A stretch of 64,000 nt of DNA from NCBI GenBank assembly GCA_964293585.1, contig CAXYYS010000002.1, positions 45,946 through 109,945 of the forward strand, written 5' to 3'. How positions within the stretch are numbered: position 1 is the stretch's first letter; every line of letters begins with the position of its first letter. This document shows positions 39,880 to 49,524 of the stretch, one piece after another. The position numbers and the translations under genes were made by a program. Source of the DNA: JAKVKY01 sp964293585 (GTDB lineage: Bacteria > Bacillota > Negativicutes > Acidaminococcales > Acidaminococcaceae). The notes under the pieces are model-generated. The model had not been told where the DNA came from, did no database searches, and saw nothing but the letters and a program-made list of their open reading frames with translations.

Positions 39880-41430
39880 ATGGCTGAAGAGGAAAAGGCT
39901 GCCACTACCGGCGGTAGTGACGGCAAAAAGATCGGCGTGGTTGCGGCTACGCTGATGGTGGCCGGCAACATGATGGGCAGCGGCGTGTTTATGCTGCCCG
40001 CCAATTTGGCGACCATTGGTGGCATTTCAATTTTCGGCTGGGTGGTGACCTGTATCGGCGCCATCGCCCTGGCTATGAGCTTTGCCAAGCTGGCGAACAT
40101 TGATCCGGCTTCCGGCGGCCCTTATGCGTACGCACGTAAGGCTTTCGGTCCTTACATGGGCTACCAGACTAACCTGATCTACTGGCTGGCCAACGTGGTA
40201 GGCAACGTAGGTCTGGCCGTAGTAGGCCTGGGTTATTTAAGCGGCTTTTTCCCTATCTTAAAGAACCTGTATGTGTTTGCAGCCTGTCAGATTGCGATTA
40301 TCTGGCTCTTTACCTACGCCAATATCTTAGGACCCAGCCTGGTGTCCAAGATTCAGGGCGTTACTACCAGTATTGCCCTGGTGCCCATTATTCTCACTGC
40401 CATCGTCGGCTGGTTCTGGTTTAGCCCCCAGACTTACATGGATGCCTGGAACGTTACCGGCAAGAGCGATGTGTCCGCCGTAGGCGCCACCCTGAACTTT
40501 ACCCTGTGGGCCTTCATCGGCGTGGAATCGGCTTCCGTCGGTGCCGGCGTGGTGGAAAATCCCCGCAAGAACGTGCCTATCGCCACCATCGGCGGCGTAA
40601 TTCTGGCGGCTGTGTGCTATGTGCTTAGCTCTTCCGTCATCATGGGTATGATTCCCAATAAAGCTTTGATTGCTTCGGCAGCCCCCTTTGCGGATGCAGC
40701 CAAGATTGCCTTCGGCCCTCTGGCCGGCCATATTGTGGCGGCCTGTGCCGCTTTAGGCTGCCTGGGTTCCCTGGCCGGCTGGACCTTGCTGGTAGGTCAG
40801 AGTGCCAAAGCTGCCGCGGACGACGGCTTGTTCCCCAATGTCTTTGCCAAGTTAAATGCTAACGGGGTGCCTTCTTCCGGTCTGGCTATCGTGGCTGCCT
40901 TTATGACCGTACAGGTTCTGTGTACCATGAGTCCTTCCGCCAGCGCCCAGTTTGGTAAGATTGCTTCTATCGCGGTCATCATGACCCTGCTGCCTTATAT
41001 TTATTCCTGTATCTCGGTGTATGTGCTGGGCTACGGCAAGCTGGAGCCTAGAGAGTATAGCAAGGCCACCTTCATCGCTTTGTTAGGCGGTATCTACAGT
41101 ATGGCGGCACTTATCGGTTCCGACGGGGAGCAGACCCGCTGGTCCCTGGTCTTCGTTATTTCTACCATCGTGTTCTACACCACGGCTATCAAGCACCAGC
41201 ACCAGATTGCAAATGGTGAAGTAGTGGGTGGTCAGGCACCGCGCTGGATCCGTTACCTGACCATGGCTATTACCATCGTCACCCTGTGCATCGCCTTCAT
41301 GTTGTCTGTAGGCGGTACCAGCAAGCTGAACCTGCATCACCGTTCCAATAATACCCCGACGACCACTTCGGTACAGCAGGTAGAACCGGGTGGCACAGCT
41401 ACCCAGCATACGCCGGCTGCGGCCAACTAA
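39880..41430 (+). CDS. AdiC/CadB-type amino acid antiporter (APC family)
   Basis: 516 aa, about 12 membrane segments. It begins with a short polar stretch, then KIGVVAATLMVAGNMMGSGVFMLPANLA, the substrate-binding GSG loop of the APC basic amino acid/polyamine antiporters. GGPYAYARKAFGP, TYANILG, LWAFIGVESASVGAGVVENP and LPYIYSC also follow CadB/AdiC/PotE. It most likely exchanges an outside basic amino acid for the decarboxylated amine made by the next gene. The last ~40 residues are a polar Thr/Gln/Pro tail. Expression is probably controlled by the leader upstream. Arginine/agmatine is the best guess from the partner enzyme. Confidence 0.9.
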   Translation: MAEEEKAATTGGSDGKKIGVVAATLMVAGNMMGSGVFMLPANLATIGGISIFGWVVTCIGAIALAMSFAKLANIDPASGGPYAYARKAFGPYMGYQTNLIYWLANVVGNVGLAVVGLGYLSGFFPILKNLYVFAACQIAIIWLFTYANILGPSLVSKIQGVTTSIALVPIILTAIVGWFWFSPQTYMDAWNVTGKSDVSAVGATLNFTLWAFIGVESASVGAGVVENPRKNVPIATIGGVILAAVCYVLSSSVIMGMIPNKALIASAAPFADAAKIAFGPLAGHIVAACAALGCLGSLAGWTLLVGQSAKAAADDGLFPNVFAKLNANGVPSSGLAIVAAFMTVQVLCTMSPSASAQFGKIASIAVIMTLLPYIYSCISVYVLGYGKLEPREYSKATFIALLGGIYSMAALIGSDGEQTRWSLVFVISTIVFYTTAIKHQHQIANGEVVGGQAPRWIRYLTMAITIVTLCIAFMLSVGGTSKLNLHHRSNNTPTTTSVQQVEPGGTATQHTPAAAN

Positions 41431-41489
41431 AAACTTTTAGGTAAAATTTTCCGGATAGATTATAATAAGAGCTAAAAGGAGTGAAACGT

Positions 41490-43808
41490 ATGATTATTGC
41501 AGAAGAAAGAAATAAGTTAGGCATGCGTGCCTTACTGGTGTACCGGTCCCTGAATCCTGAAGGCACCGGCCGCAAGATCATGGACAAGATGAAGAAGGAA
41601 CTGGAGGATAACGACGTAGAAGTTGTCACCGCCAATAATTCTTTTGACGCGGACATGCTCATTTATGCGGATCCTATGTTCCAGGCCCTGATCCTGGACT
41701 GGGATGTGGAAGATAACAAGACCCACAATCCGGCCAAACGCATTATTGACACCCTGCGCAGCCGTAACACCAAGATGCCGATTTTCCTGTTCGGGGATAC
41801 GGAAAGCGCCTCTGATATTCCTCTGGAGTACCTGCGTCAGGTCAACGACTTTCTGTGGCCTTTCGAAGACACTGCCGATTTTATCGCCGGCCGCGTGGTA
41901 GCAGCTATCACCCGGTACCGTAAGCATCTGCTGCCGCCCATGTTCAACGCCCTGGAAGAATTTTCCCGGGTGCACGAATATTCCTGGCATACGCCCGGCC
42001 ATACAGGCGGCACCGCCTTTATGAAATCGCCGGCGGGCCGCGCCTTCTTTGATTTCTTTGGCGAAAACCTGTTCCGTTCCGACCTGTCCATTTCCGTAGG
42101 GGGCCTGGGTTCCCTCTTAGACCACAGCGGTCCAATCGGCGAAGGCGAAAAATATGCTGCCAAGGTTTTCGGTTCTGACCGGACTTACTGCGTGACTAAT
42201 GGTTCTTCCACTTCGAACCGGGTCATCTTCATGGCCTGCGTGACCAGGAACCAGATTGCCCTCTGCGACCGTAACTGTCATAAATCTATCGAGCAGGCCA
42301 TGACCATGACCTCTGCCATTCCTAACTATTTGCTGCCCACCCGGAACCGTTACGGGATCATCGGGCCCATTCCTCCGGCAAGATTGATGCCGGCAGCTTT
42401 GCAAAAAGCTATCGCTAGCAACCCGCTGGTGACGAAGAATATCGACCCCCATCCGGTACATGCTGTTATCACCAACTCTACTTACGACGGCTTGTGCTAC
42501 AACGCCAAGCGGGTGGAGGAAATTTTAGGTCAGACCGTGGACAGGATGCACTTTGACGAAGCTTGGTACGGTTATGCCCGCTTTAACCCTCTGTACAAGG
42601 ACCGTTTTGCTATGCACGGCGATCCCAAGAAACGGGACCGCAAGAAAGAGATGACGATTTTCGCCACCCAGAGCACCCATAAACTGCTGGCGGCTTTGTC
42701 CCAGGCTTCTTTCATCCACGTACGCGATGGTAAGAAAGCCGTGGACCATGCCCGTTTTAACGAAGCCTTCATGATGCACGCTTCTACTTCGCCCAACTAC
42801 GCCATCATTGCGTCTAACGATGTGACCGCCGCCATGATGGACGGCCAGGGCGGCAAGACGTTGACCGATGAATCCATCCGCGAGGCGGTGGAGTTCCGGA
42901 AACTGGTGGCCAAGACCAATGCCGTGTACGTGGCGGATAAGAGCTGGTTCTTTAATGTGTGGCAGCCGGATACGGTGACCGTGAAAGGTAAGAAACTGCC
43001 TTTCTATAAAGTTGATGATGAATACCTGTCCACTCACAGCGATGCCTGGGTCCTGAAACCCAATGCCCAGTGGCATGGTTTCGGCGATATCGAAGACGGC
43101 TACTGCATGCTGGACCCGATTAAGGTTTCTGTGACCACTCCCGGTGTTTCCACCGATAAAGGTCTGGACAAGTGGGGCATCCCGGCGGCAGTTTTCAGCG
43201 CTTACCTGGACCGCCGCGGTATCGTGGCCGAAAAGACCACGGATTTTACGGTACTGTTCCTGTTCTCCCTGGGTATTACCAAGGGTAAATGGGGCACTTT
43301 GATGAACGCCATGCTGCAGTTTAAGCAGGATTACGATAACAATACGCCCCTGGAACTCTGTATCCACGATTTGGTGGAAGATTATGGCAGCCGTTACGCC
43401 GATATGGGTTTGAAGGATTTGTGCGACGAGATGTTTAACGCCATGAAGACCATCAAGACGACGCATTACCTGGCGGCCGCTTTCTCCGTGCTGCCGCATC
43501 CTGATATGACTCCGGCCGATGCCTACGAGCAGCTGGTCCTGGACCATATTAAGAAGGTGGACCTGAAAGGTATGGCAAACCAGACCCTGGCTACGGGAAT
43601 CGTTCCCTATCCGCCCGGAATTCCTCTCATCATGCCCGGCGAAAATGCCGGTCCTGCTGATGGTCCGCTCATCGGCTATCTGCAATCCCTGGAAGCTTTT
43701 GATAAACTGTTCCCGGGTTTTGCCCACGATTCCCACGGTGTGGAAAGTGAGGACGGCAAGTATTTTGTGTACGTGCTGGACAAGAGCAAGCAGGGTAAGA
43801 AGAAATAA
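41490..43808 (+). CDS. adiA: Arginine/lysine/ornithine decarboxylase, AdiA-like
   Basis: 772 aa from ATG 41490 (AAAGGAG 8 bases upstream). Fold-type I PLP enzyme of the large inducible class: an N-terminal wing domain (~1-135), SWHTPGHTGGTAFMKSP near 170, FFDFFGENLFRSDLSIS, VTNGSSTSNRVI, HFDEAWYGYARFNP near 355 and the PLP Lys in TQSTHKLLAALSQASF near 395; C-terminal GIVPYPPGIPLIMPGENAG. It consumes a proton per turnover, giving acid resistance together with the antiporter. Overall resemblance is strongest to the AdiA arginine enzymes, but lysine or ornithine cannot be excluded. Confidence 0.9.
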   Translation: MIIAEERNKLGMRALLVYRSLNPEGTGRKIMDKMKKELEDNDVEVVTANNSFDADMLIYADPMFQALILDWDVEDNKTHNPAKRIIDTLRSRNTKMPIFLFGDTESASDIPLEYLRQVNDFLWPFEDTADFIAGRVVAAITRYRKHLLPPMFNALEEFSRVHEYSWHTPGHTGGTAFMKSPAGRAFFDFFGENLFRSDLSISVGGLGSLLDHSGPIGEGEKYAAKVFGSDRTYCVTNGSSTSNRVIFMACVTRNQIALCDRNCHKSIEQAMTMTSAIPNYLLPTRNRYGIIGPIPPARLMPAALQKAIASNPLVTKNIDPHPVHAVITNSTYDGLCYNAKRVEEILGQTVDRMHFDEAWYGYARFNPLYKDRFAMHGDPKKRDRKKEMTIFATQSTHKLLAALSQASFIHVRDGKKAVDHARFNEAFMMHASTSPNYAIIASNDVTAAMMDGQGGKTLTDESIREAVEFRKLVAKTNAVYVADKSWFFNVWQPDTVTVKGKKLPFYKVDDEYLSTHSDAWVLKPNAQWHGFGDIEDGYCMLDPIKVSVTTPGVSTDKGLDKWGIPAAVFSAYLDRRGIVAEKTTDFTVLFLFSLGITKGKWGTLMNAMLQFKQDYDNNTPLELCIHDLVEDYGSRYADMGLKDLCDEMFNAMKTIKTTHYLAAAFSVLPHPDMTPADAYEQLVLDHIKKVDLKGMANQTLATGIVPYPPGIPLIMPGENAGPADGPLIGYLQSLEAFDKLFPGFAHDSHGVESEDGKYFVYVLDKSKQGKKK

Positions 43809-43864
43809 AAGTTACACAGCAGTAAAAGTTTAGTCAGGCAAAAGTGTATTAATTAAGTTGTACC

Positions 43865-43892
43865 GGGTCTGCCGTCAGGCAGGCCCTTTTTT
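43865..43892 (+). terminator. Terminator after the decarboxylase
   Basis: GGGTCTGCC (43865-43873) pairs with GGCAGGCCC (43878-43886), 4-base loop GTCA, followed by T6. Confidence 0.9.
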
Positions 43893-44060
43893 ATAGCTGC
43901 GGCAGGACATTACCAACGGTAGTGGCAGAGACGTGTGCCGGCTTTTTTGTGATTTCCCGGTGAACTGGTAAAGACAGGGTGTAAGAACGGCAAAAATGTG
44001 TTAAAATAGAAAAGACTTAGGGTCACGTAAAGACCTAAATAATTAGAGGGGTGGAACAAG

Positions 44061-44330
44061 ATGCGTATCGTACTGACCATCGTAGGCAAAGATAAGGTAG
44101 GAATCACGGCGGGTGTCAGCCGGGTTTTAGCCGAGAACAATGTGAATATCCTGAACATTGACCAGAATATCGTCAGCGGCTTTTTTAACATGGTGCTGAT
44201 CGGGGACATGCAGGACGCCAAGGTGGATTTAGCTACCTTGAAAAAAGTTTTTGAACAACTGGGGCAACAGCTGGGCGTAGAGATCCGCGTGCAGAGCGAA
44301 GCTATCTTTACGGCGATGCATGACATTTAG
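44061..44330 (+). CDS. ACT-domain protein (UPF0237)
   Basis: 89 aa, a single ACT domain: MRIVLTIVGKDKVGITAGVSRVLAE with NVNILNIDQNIV, then GFFNMVLIGDM. Members bind small ligands, often amino acids. It is paired with the UPF0210 gene 11 bp downstream, the usual arrangement, so they probably act together; the role is not established. An extended -10 (TGTTAAAAT, ending 44007) lies upstream. Confidence 0.93.
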   Translation: MRIVLTIVGKDKVGITAGVSRVLAENNVNILNIDQNIVSGFFNMVLIGDMQDAKVDLATLKKVFEQLGQQLGVEIRVQSEAIFTAMHDI

Positions 44331-44341
44331 GAGGCAGCGAT

Positions 44342-45706
44342 ATGGCAATGTTAACCATTAAGGATGTGCTGGAAACTACCCAGATGATCACCCAGAATAA
44401 TTTGGACGTACGTACTATTACCATGGGTATCAGTCTCCGGGATTGCTGCCATCCGGACATCAAAGTTTGCGCAAACAAGATTTATGATAAGATTACGAAA
44501 AAAGCAGAGCACCTGGCCCAAGTAGGGCAGGACCTGGAAGCGGAGTTAGGTGTGCCTATCATCCATAAACGCATCTCGGTAACCCCCATTGCCATGGTGG
44601 GCGAGAGCTGCGAGGCGCCGGACTATGTGCCTTTGGCCCACGCCCTGGACAAAGCGGCCAAAGAGGTCGGCGTTAATTTTGTGGGCGGGTTCAGCGCCCT
44701 GGTGGATAAAGGTTATACGGTAGGCGACCGCAAGCTGGTGGCTTCCATCCCGGAAGCTCTGGCGACCACGGATATCGTATGCTCTTCGGTAGCGGTTGGT
44801 TCGACCAAGAGCGGCATCAACATGGACGCGGTGGCGGAGATGGGACGCGTGGTGAAGGCCACGGCGGCAAAAACCGCGGACAGGGACGCCATCGGCTGCG
44901 CCAAACTGGTAGTGTTCTGTAACTCGGTGCCGGATAATCCTTTCATGGCCGGCGCTTTCCATGGCGTCACGGAACCGGAAACGGTGATTAACGTAGGCGT
45001 CAGCGGCCCGGGTGTGGTAAAGCACGCCCTGGAAGCGGTACGGGGCCAGGATATTGGCGCTGTAGCGGAAACCATTAAGCGCACAGCTTTTAAGATTACC
45101 CGGGTGGGCCAGCTGGTAGCTCAGGAAGCTGCCCGCAGGCTCAACACTCAGTTCGGCATCATTGATTTGTCCCTGGCGCCCACCCCGGCGGTAGGGGACA
45201 GCGTGGCCCGCATCCTGGAAGAGATTGGTCTGGAAAGTTGCGGCGGTCCTGGTACCACGGCAGCCCTGGCGCTGTTAAATGACGCGGTGAAGAAAGGCGG
45301 CCTCATGGCCTCCAGTTATGTGGGCGGTCTCTCCGGCGCTTTTATTCCCGTCAGCGAGGACGAAGGCATGATCGCGGCCGTGGAAAAAGGCAGCTTAAGC
45401 ATCGAAAAGCTGGAAGCAATGACCTGCGTTTGCTCCGTGGGCCTGGACATGATCGCTATTCCCGGTGATACTACGGCAGCCACGATTTCGGCAATTATTG
45501 CGGATGAAGCTGCTATTGGCATGATTAATAATAAGACCACGGCGGTCCGGGTTATTCCTGTGCCCGGCAAGGGCGTGGGTGATAAGGCTGAGTTCGGCGG
45601 ACTTTTGGGTTACGCGCCCATCCTGCCGGTAAAGACCGTGAAGCCGGATGTATTTATCAGCCGGGGCGGCAGGATTCCCGCACCGGTGCGCAGCCTGACC
45701 AATTGA
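44342..45706 (+). CDS. UPF0210 (DUF711) family protein
   Basis: 454 aa, the usual length of this family. It begins TIKDVLETTQMITQNNLDVRTITMGISLRDC, with FVGGFSALVDKGYT, CSSVAVGSTKSGINMDAV, FHGVTEPETVINVGVSGPGVV and SVGLDMIAIPGDT. The fold is related to glycyl-radical-like barrels by remote similarity, but no activity is known to me. It is linked to the ACT-domain gene. Confidence 0.92.
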   Translation: MAMLTIKDVLETTQMITQNNLDVRTITMGISLRDCCHPDIKVCANKIYDKITKKAEHLAQVGQDLEAELGVPIIHKRISVTPIAMVGESCEAPDYVPLAHALDKAAKEVGVNFVGGFSALVDKGYTVGDRKLVASIPEALATTDIVCSSVAVGSTKSGINMDAVAEMGRVVKATAAKTADRDAIGCAKLVVFCNSVPDNPFMAGAFHGVTEPETVINVGVSGPGVVKHALEAVRGQDIGAVAETIKRTAFKITRVGQLVAQEAARRLNTQFGIIDLSLAPTPAVGDSVARILEEIGLESCGGPGTTAALALLNDAVKKGGLMASSYVGGLSGAFIPVSEDEGMIAAVEKGSLSIEKLEAMTCVCSVGLDMIAIPGDTTAATISAIIADEAAIGMINNKTTAVRVIPVPGKGVGDKAEFGGLLGYAPILPVKTVKPDVFISRGGRIPAPVRSLTN

Positions 45707-45715
45707 GGTGAGCAG

Positions 45716-46351
45716 ATGAACAAGGCAACAAGGGCTGCCATCCTGGCAGCTTTGGAGAAAAAATACAAAGGTACTACCACCATGCTGCACTACAACTCTC
45801 CCTTTGAGCTGCTGTGCGCGGTGATCCTGTCGGCCCAGTGTACCGATGAACGGGTGAACAAGGTGACGGCCAGAATTTTCCCCCGGCTGAACACGCCGGA
45901 GAAGATGGGGGCTCTGACCCAGGCCCAGATGGAAGCGGAGATTCATGACTGCGGTTTATTCCGGGCCAAGGCAAAAAATCTGCTGGGCATGTGTCACATG
46001 CTGCTGGAAAAATATCACGGCCAGCTGCCTAAGGATATTCCTTCTCTGCGGGAATTGCCCGGTGTAGGCCAGAAAACCGCCAACGTGGTGGGCAGCATCG
46101 TTTACCATATTCCTGCTATTGCAGTGGATACCCATGTTTTCAGGGTGTCCCACCGGTTGGGGCTGGCTAAAGGCGCCGACCCCCTGGAAACGGAACACGA
46201 ACTACAAAAAGTTATCCCTAAGGAAAACTGGAGTGACGCGCACCACTGGCTGATCTGGCACGGACGCCTGGTGTGCAAGGCGCGGAAGCCTTTGTGCAAA
46301 GGCTGCGTGTGCGTGGATTTATGTCCCTACAAAGATAAAAATTTCGAGTAA
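45716..46351 (+). CDS. nth: Endonuclease III
   Basis: 211 aa. Helix-hairpin-helix LRELPGVGQKTANVVGSIV near residue 110 with the catalytic Lys, catalytic Asp in AVDTHVFRVSHRLGLA, and a C-terminal [4Fe-4S] motif CKARKPLCKGCVCVDLC (Cys-x6-Cys-x2-Cys-x5-Cys). It excises oxidised pyrimidines. Followed by its own terminator. Confidence 0.97.
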   Translation: MNKATRAAILAALEKKYKGTTTMLHYNSPFELLCAVILSAQCTDERVNKVTARIFPRLNTPEKMGALTQAQMEAEIHDCGLFRAKAKNLLGMCHMLLEKYHGQLPKDIPSLRELPGVGQKTANVVGSIVYHIPAIAVDTHVFRVSHRLGLAKGADPLETEHELQKVIPKENWSDAHHWLIWHGRLVCKARKPLCKGCVCVDLCPYKDKNFE

Positions 46352-46356
46352 CTAAT

Positions 46357-46399
46357 ACCTGCCGTGGCGGCTTGTCGTACGTAGCTGCGGCAGGTTTTT
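46357..46399 (+). terminator. Terminator after nth
   Basis: ACCTGCCG (46357-46364) pairs with CGGCAGGT (46388-46395) around a structured loop, followed by TTTTATTTT. Confidence 0.85.
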
Positions 46400-46465
46400 A
46401 TTTTGTGGATGGCAGGCTGGCAAATAGCAGTGTTAGCAAGTTTTAAGAAGTGAGGAGGGAGAGAC

Positions 46466-47689
46466 ATCACTAAGGAGGAAGTTTTAAACAAGTATTTCGG
46501 GTACGGGTCGTTCCGGCCGGGTCAGGCGGAGATCATTGATCAGATTCTGGCGGGCCGGGAGGTGCTGGCGGTGCTGCCTACCGGAGCGGGAAAGAGTCTG
46601 TGCTTTCAGGTACCGGCGTTGCTTTTGCCGGGGTTGACCCTGGTGGTGTCACCTTTAATCTCGCTGATGCGGGACCAGGTGGACCATTTGCGGCAGGCGG
46701 GGATTCCGGCAGCCTGCGTGGACAGTGCCGTCAGCAGCAATGCCTACGGCAGGACGCTGTACGAGACCAGGGCCGGGCGCTACAAGCTGCTCTATGTTTC
46801 CCCGGAACGTTTACAGAACCAGTTTTTTCTACAATTTGTACGGCATACACAAATCAGCATGCTGGTGGTGGACGAAGCCCACTGTGTTTCTCAGTGGGGA
46901 CACGACTTCCGCCCTCAGTACTTGCAAATTGCCCGCTTTCTGGAGCGGCTGCCGGTGCGCCCGCGGTATGCGGCTTTCACCGCCACGGCTACGCCCAGGG
47001 TACGGCAGGATATCCTTGCAGGTTTGTGTATGCGGCACGCGGCGCTGGTGTGTACGGGTTTTGACCGGCCTAATTTATTTTTTGCCGTGGCCCGGCCTGC
47101 CAATAAGCAACGGGAACTGCTGCGCCAGTTAGAAAAACGCCGCCAGGAAAGCGGCATCGTCTACTGTGCCACCAGGATGCTGACGGAACAGGTAACGCGC
47201 TTTTTACAGGAACACGGTTTTGCGGCGGCGCGCTACCATGCGGGGCTGACCCCTAAGGAAAGAGCCGCGGCCCGGGACCGGTTTGTGCAGGATGAGGTCC
47301 GGGTCATGGTGGCCACCAATGCTTTTGGTATGGGTATCGACAAAGGCAATGTGTCCTTTGTGATCCATTACAACATGCCCCTGAACCTGGAAGGTTATTA
47401 CCAGGAAGCGGGACGGGCCGGCCGGGACGGGAAAAAGGCCATGTGCCTGCTACTCTATGACCGCAGGGACTGGGATTTAAACCATTATCTGGCTCCGGAC
47501 AAGGAAGACCAGCTGCAGCAGATGTGGGACTACTGTGAGGAACGTGGCTGCCTGCGCCGGCATCTGCTGGCATATTTTGGCGAAGAACCGGCGGAGCGGT
47601 GTGGCGCCTGCAGGAACTGCCGTCCGGCAGGACTCTGGCAGCAGTTTAAACTATTGTTTAATTTTTCGCAGGAAAAGCAAGAGTTTTAG
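46466..47689 (+). CDS. recQ: Short RecQ-type ATP-dependent DNA helicase, non-canonical start
   Basis: 407 aa if translation starts at ATC 46466. The frame is open from the TGA at 46451. Homology begins right there: EEVLNKYFGYGSFRPGQ is the conserved RecQ N terminus, with AGGAGGG at 46453-46459, but no ATG, GTG or TTG occurs before GTG 46562, which would delete this motif. Helicase motifs: LPTGAGKSLCFQ, VVDEAHCVSQWGHDFRP, TATATPRV, ATNAFGMGIDKGNV and QEAGRAGRDG. The zinc-binding cysteines (YCEERGCL, CGACRNC) are present, but the winged-helix and HRDC domains are missing. It may use ATC, or be a gene whose start has mutated. Confidence 0.8.
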   Translation: MTKEEVLNKYFGYGSFRPGQAEIIDQILAGREVLAVLPTGAGKSLCFQVPALLLPGLTLVVSPLISLMRDQVDHLRQAGIPAACVDSAVSSNAYGRTLYETRAGRYKLLYVSPERLQNQFFLQFVRHTQISMLVVDEAHCVSQWGHDFRPQYLQIARFLERLPVRPRYAAFTATATPRVRQDILAGLCMRHAALVCTGFDRPNLFFAVARPANKQRELLRQLEKRRQESGIVYCATRMLTEQVTRFLQEHGFAAARYHAGLTPKERAAARDRFVQDEVRVMVATNAFGMGIDKGNVSFVIHYNMPLNLEGYYQEAGRAGRDGKKAMCLLLYDRRDWDLNHYLAPDKEDQLQQMWDYCEERGCLRRHLLAYFGEEPAERCGACRNCRPAGLWQQFKLLFNFSQEKQEF

Positions 47690-47780
47690 CGAATACTAAT
47701 AATAAGGATAAGTTTTGAAAGCTATTAGTGCAAAGCTGCACCGTGGTTTAGTCATGCAGATTAAAAGGAGGTCTTTGTTC

Positions 47781-49385
47781 ATGAAATTAAGCTTTTTAGG
47801 AGCTGCCAGGACGGTAACCGGTTCTTGTTACCTGCTGGAAGTAAACGGCAAAAAGATGCTGGTGGATTGCGGCATGTTCCAGGGTTCCAAGCTGATTACC
47901 CAGTTCAACCGCCGCCCCTTTGCTTTTGCACCGGGCAGTATTGATGCCATGATCCTGACTCACGCCCATATCGATCATAGCGGCCTGATTCCCAAACTGG
48001 TGAAGGAAGGCTACCAGGGTCCCATCCATTGCACCAAGTCCACCCAGCAGTTGTGTACGATCCTGCTGCCTGACAGTGCCCACATCCAGGAATCGGATGC
48101 GGAGTTTAACAACCGTAAAGGCATGCGGGCCGGCCGTCCGGAAGAACAGCCGCTCTATTCTGTGGACGACGCGTATACCGCCATGACTAATTTTGTGGTC
48201 CATGACTTTGACCAGGAAATTGAGATTATCCCGGGCGTGACGGCCAAGTTCCGGGTAGCTGGCCATATTTTGGGCAGCGCCTATGTGGAACTGCATATCT
48301 CCGAGAACGGCAAGAATACCAAATTAATTTTTACCGGCGATATCGGACAGCCCGACCAGCCCATCATCGACGACCCCGCCCATCTTAACGGCGCCGATTT
48401 TATCGTCACCGAATCTACCTATGGCAACCGGGTGCACGAAAAGTCGGATAAGAAGGCGGAACTGACCAAGATTATCACCGACACCATCGCCAAAGGCGGC
48501 AACGTGGTCATCCCGGCGTTTGCCGTAGGCCGTACCCAGGTGCTGCTGTATTATTTCCAGCAGCTGCTGGCCGAAAAGAAAATTCCCAATGTGCCTATCT
48601 ATATCGACAGCCCCATGGCTACGAAAGTGACCGGCATAACTTTAAACAGCACGGAGGAGTTTGACGAGGAGGCCAAGGCCATCGTCAAAGCCCAGGGCAA
48701 ACTCTACGCTATGCCCAACGTGCATTTTACGGCGACACCGCAGGAATCCCGCATGATCAATGACATGGAAGGTCCCAAGATTATCATGTCAGCCAGCGGT
48801 ATGGCGGATGCGGGCCGTATCCTGCACCATCTGAAACATAACCTGTGGCGCCCGGAGTGCTGCGTGGTTTTTGCCGGTTATCAGGCGGACGGCAGCATGG
48901 GCCGCAGACTTTTGGACGGCGCCAAGATGGTCAAGATCATGGGCGAGCCTATCAAGGTAGCCGCCACCATTTACAACATGACCGCTTTCTCGGCTCACGC
49001 CGATAAGGACCAGCTGCTGGCCTGGTATAAACAGATGGACCAGAAACCCAAGGCTTTCTTTGTGACCCACGGCGAGTATGATGCTTCTTCTACTCTGGCC
49101 AAACTGCTGCAGTGCGAGCTGGGCACCGCGACCTATGTGCCCCAGTACGGCGACGAGGTGGAAATTTCCGGGTCCGAGTACAAGATCAACCAGACTCCGA
49201 CCATCTCCAATGTGCCTGATGTGGCCGCTCTCCGTGATTACCTTAAATCCCTGGAGACCAGTTATCTGCACCAGTGCACCCGCATTGAGCAGATTGTGGT
49301 ACAGGATAACAGTAAGGCGCCGGCAATCCGGAAACGTCTGGAAAAACTGAAAGCCTGCATGGATGACCTGCTGAACAATATTTAA
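47781..49385 (+). CDS. MBL-fold beta-CASP ribonuclease-like protein
   Basis: 534 aa from ATG 47781 (AAAGGAGGT upstream). Metallo-beta-lactamase motifs: LTHAHIDHSGLIPKL near residue 57, GHILGSAYVELH, and FTGDIGQPDQPI. Then a beta-CASP domain (VTESTYGNRVH, VIPAFAVGRTQVLLYYF, IMSASGMADAGRILHHL) and a C-terminal RMMBL segment (FSAHADKDQLLAW, FFVTHGE). This is the CPSF/Ysh1-like exonuclease group found in bacteria, thought to process RNA. Not RNase J. Substrate unknown. Confidence 0.92.
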   Translation: MKLSFLGAARTVTGSCYLLEVNGKKMLVDCGMFQGSKLITQFNRRPFAFAPGSIDAMILTHAHIDHSGLIPKLVKEGYQGPIHCTKSTQQLCTILLPDSAHIQESDAEFNNRKGMRAGRPEEQPLYSVDDAYTAMTNFVVHDFDQEIEIIPGVTAKFRVAGHILGSAYVELHISENGKNTKLIFTGDIGQPDQPIIDDPAHLNGADFIVTESTYGNRVHEKSDKKAELTKIITDTIAKGGNVVIPAFAVGRTQVLLYYFQQLLAEKKIPNVPIYIDSPMATKVTGITLNSTEEFDEEAKAIVKAQGKLYAMPNVHFTATPQESRMINDMEGPKIIMSASGMADAGRILHHLKHNLWRPECCVVFAGYQADGSMGRRLLDGAKMVKIMGEPIKVAATIYNMTAFSAHADKDQLLAWYKQMDQKPKAFFVTHGEYDASSTLAKLLQCELGTATYVPQYGDEVEISGSEYKINQTPTISNVPDVAALRDYLKSLETSYLHQCTRIEQIVVQDNSKAPAIRKRLEKLKACMDDLLNNI

Positions 49386-49459
49386 ACACCAAAGGTCATG
49401 TACTTTTGTCTTGTGGGTATGCACGAAAAGAAAATTTCTGCGGTTTTTGCGAAAAAATG

Positions 49460-49488
49460 TTGACAAGAACGTATACTTTTGTTATACT
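49460..49488 (+). promoter_or_regulatory. Promoter of the T-box/TRAP operon
   Basis: Perfect TTGACA (49460-49465), 17 bases, TATACT (49483-49488). Confidence 0.85.
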
Positions 49489-49524
49489 TGCTTCAACATT
49501 TAAAAAAAGCATCAGCTTTTTGTA

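Noticed and set aside
42525..43736. 403-codon open frame on the minus strand
   Set aside because: It is antisense to the decarboxylase gene, has no ribosome site or recognisable domain, and is explained by the GC-rich codon use of the real gene.
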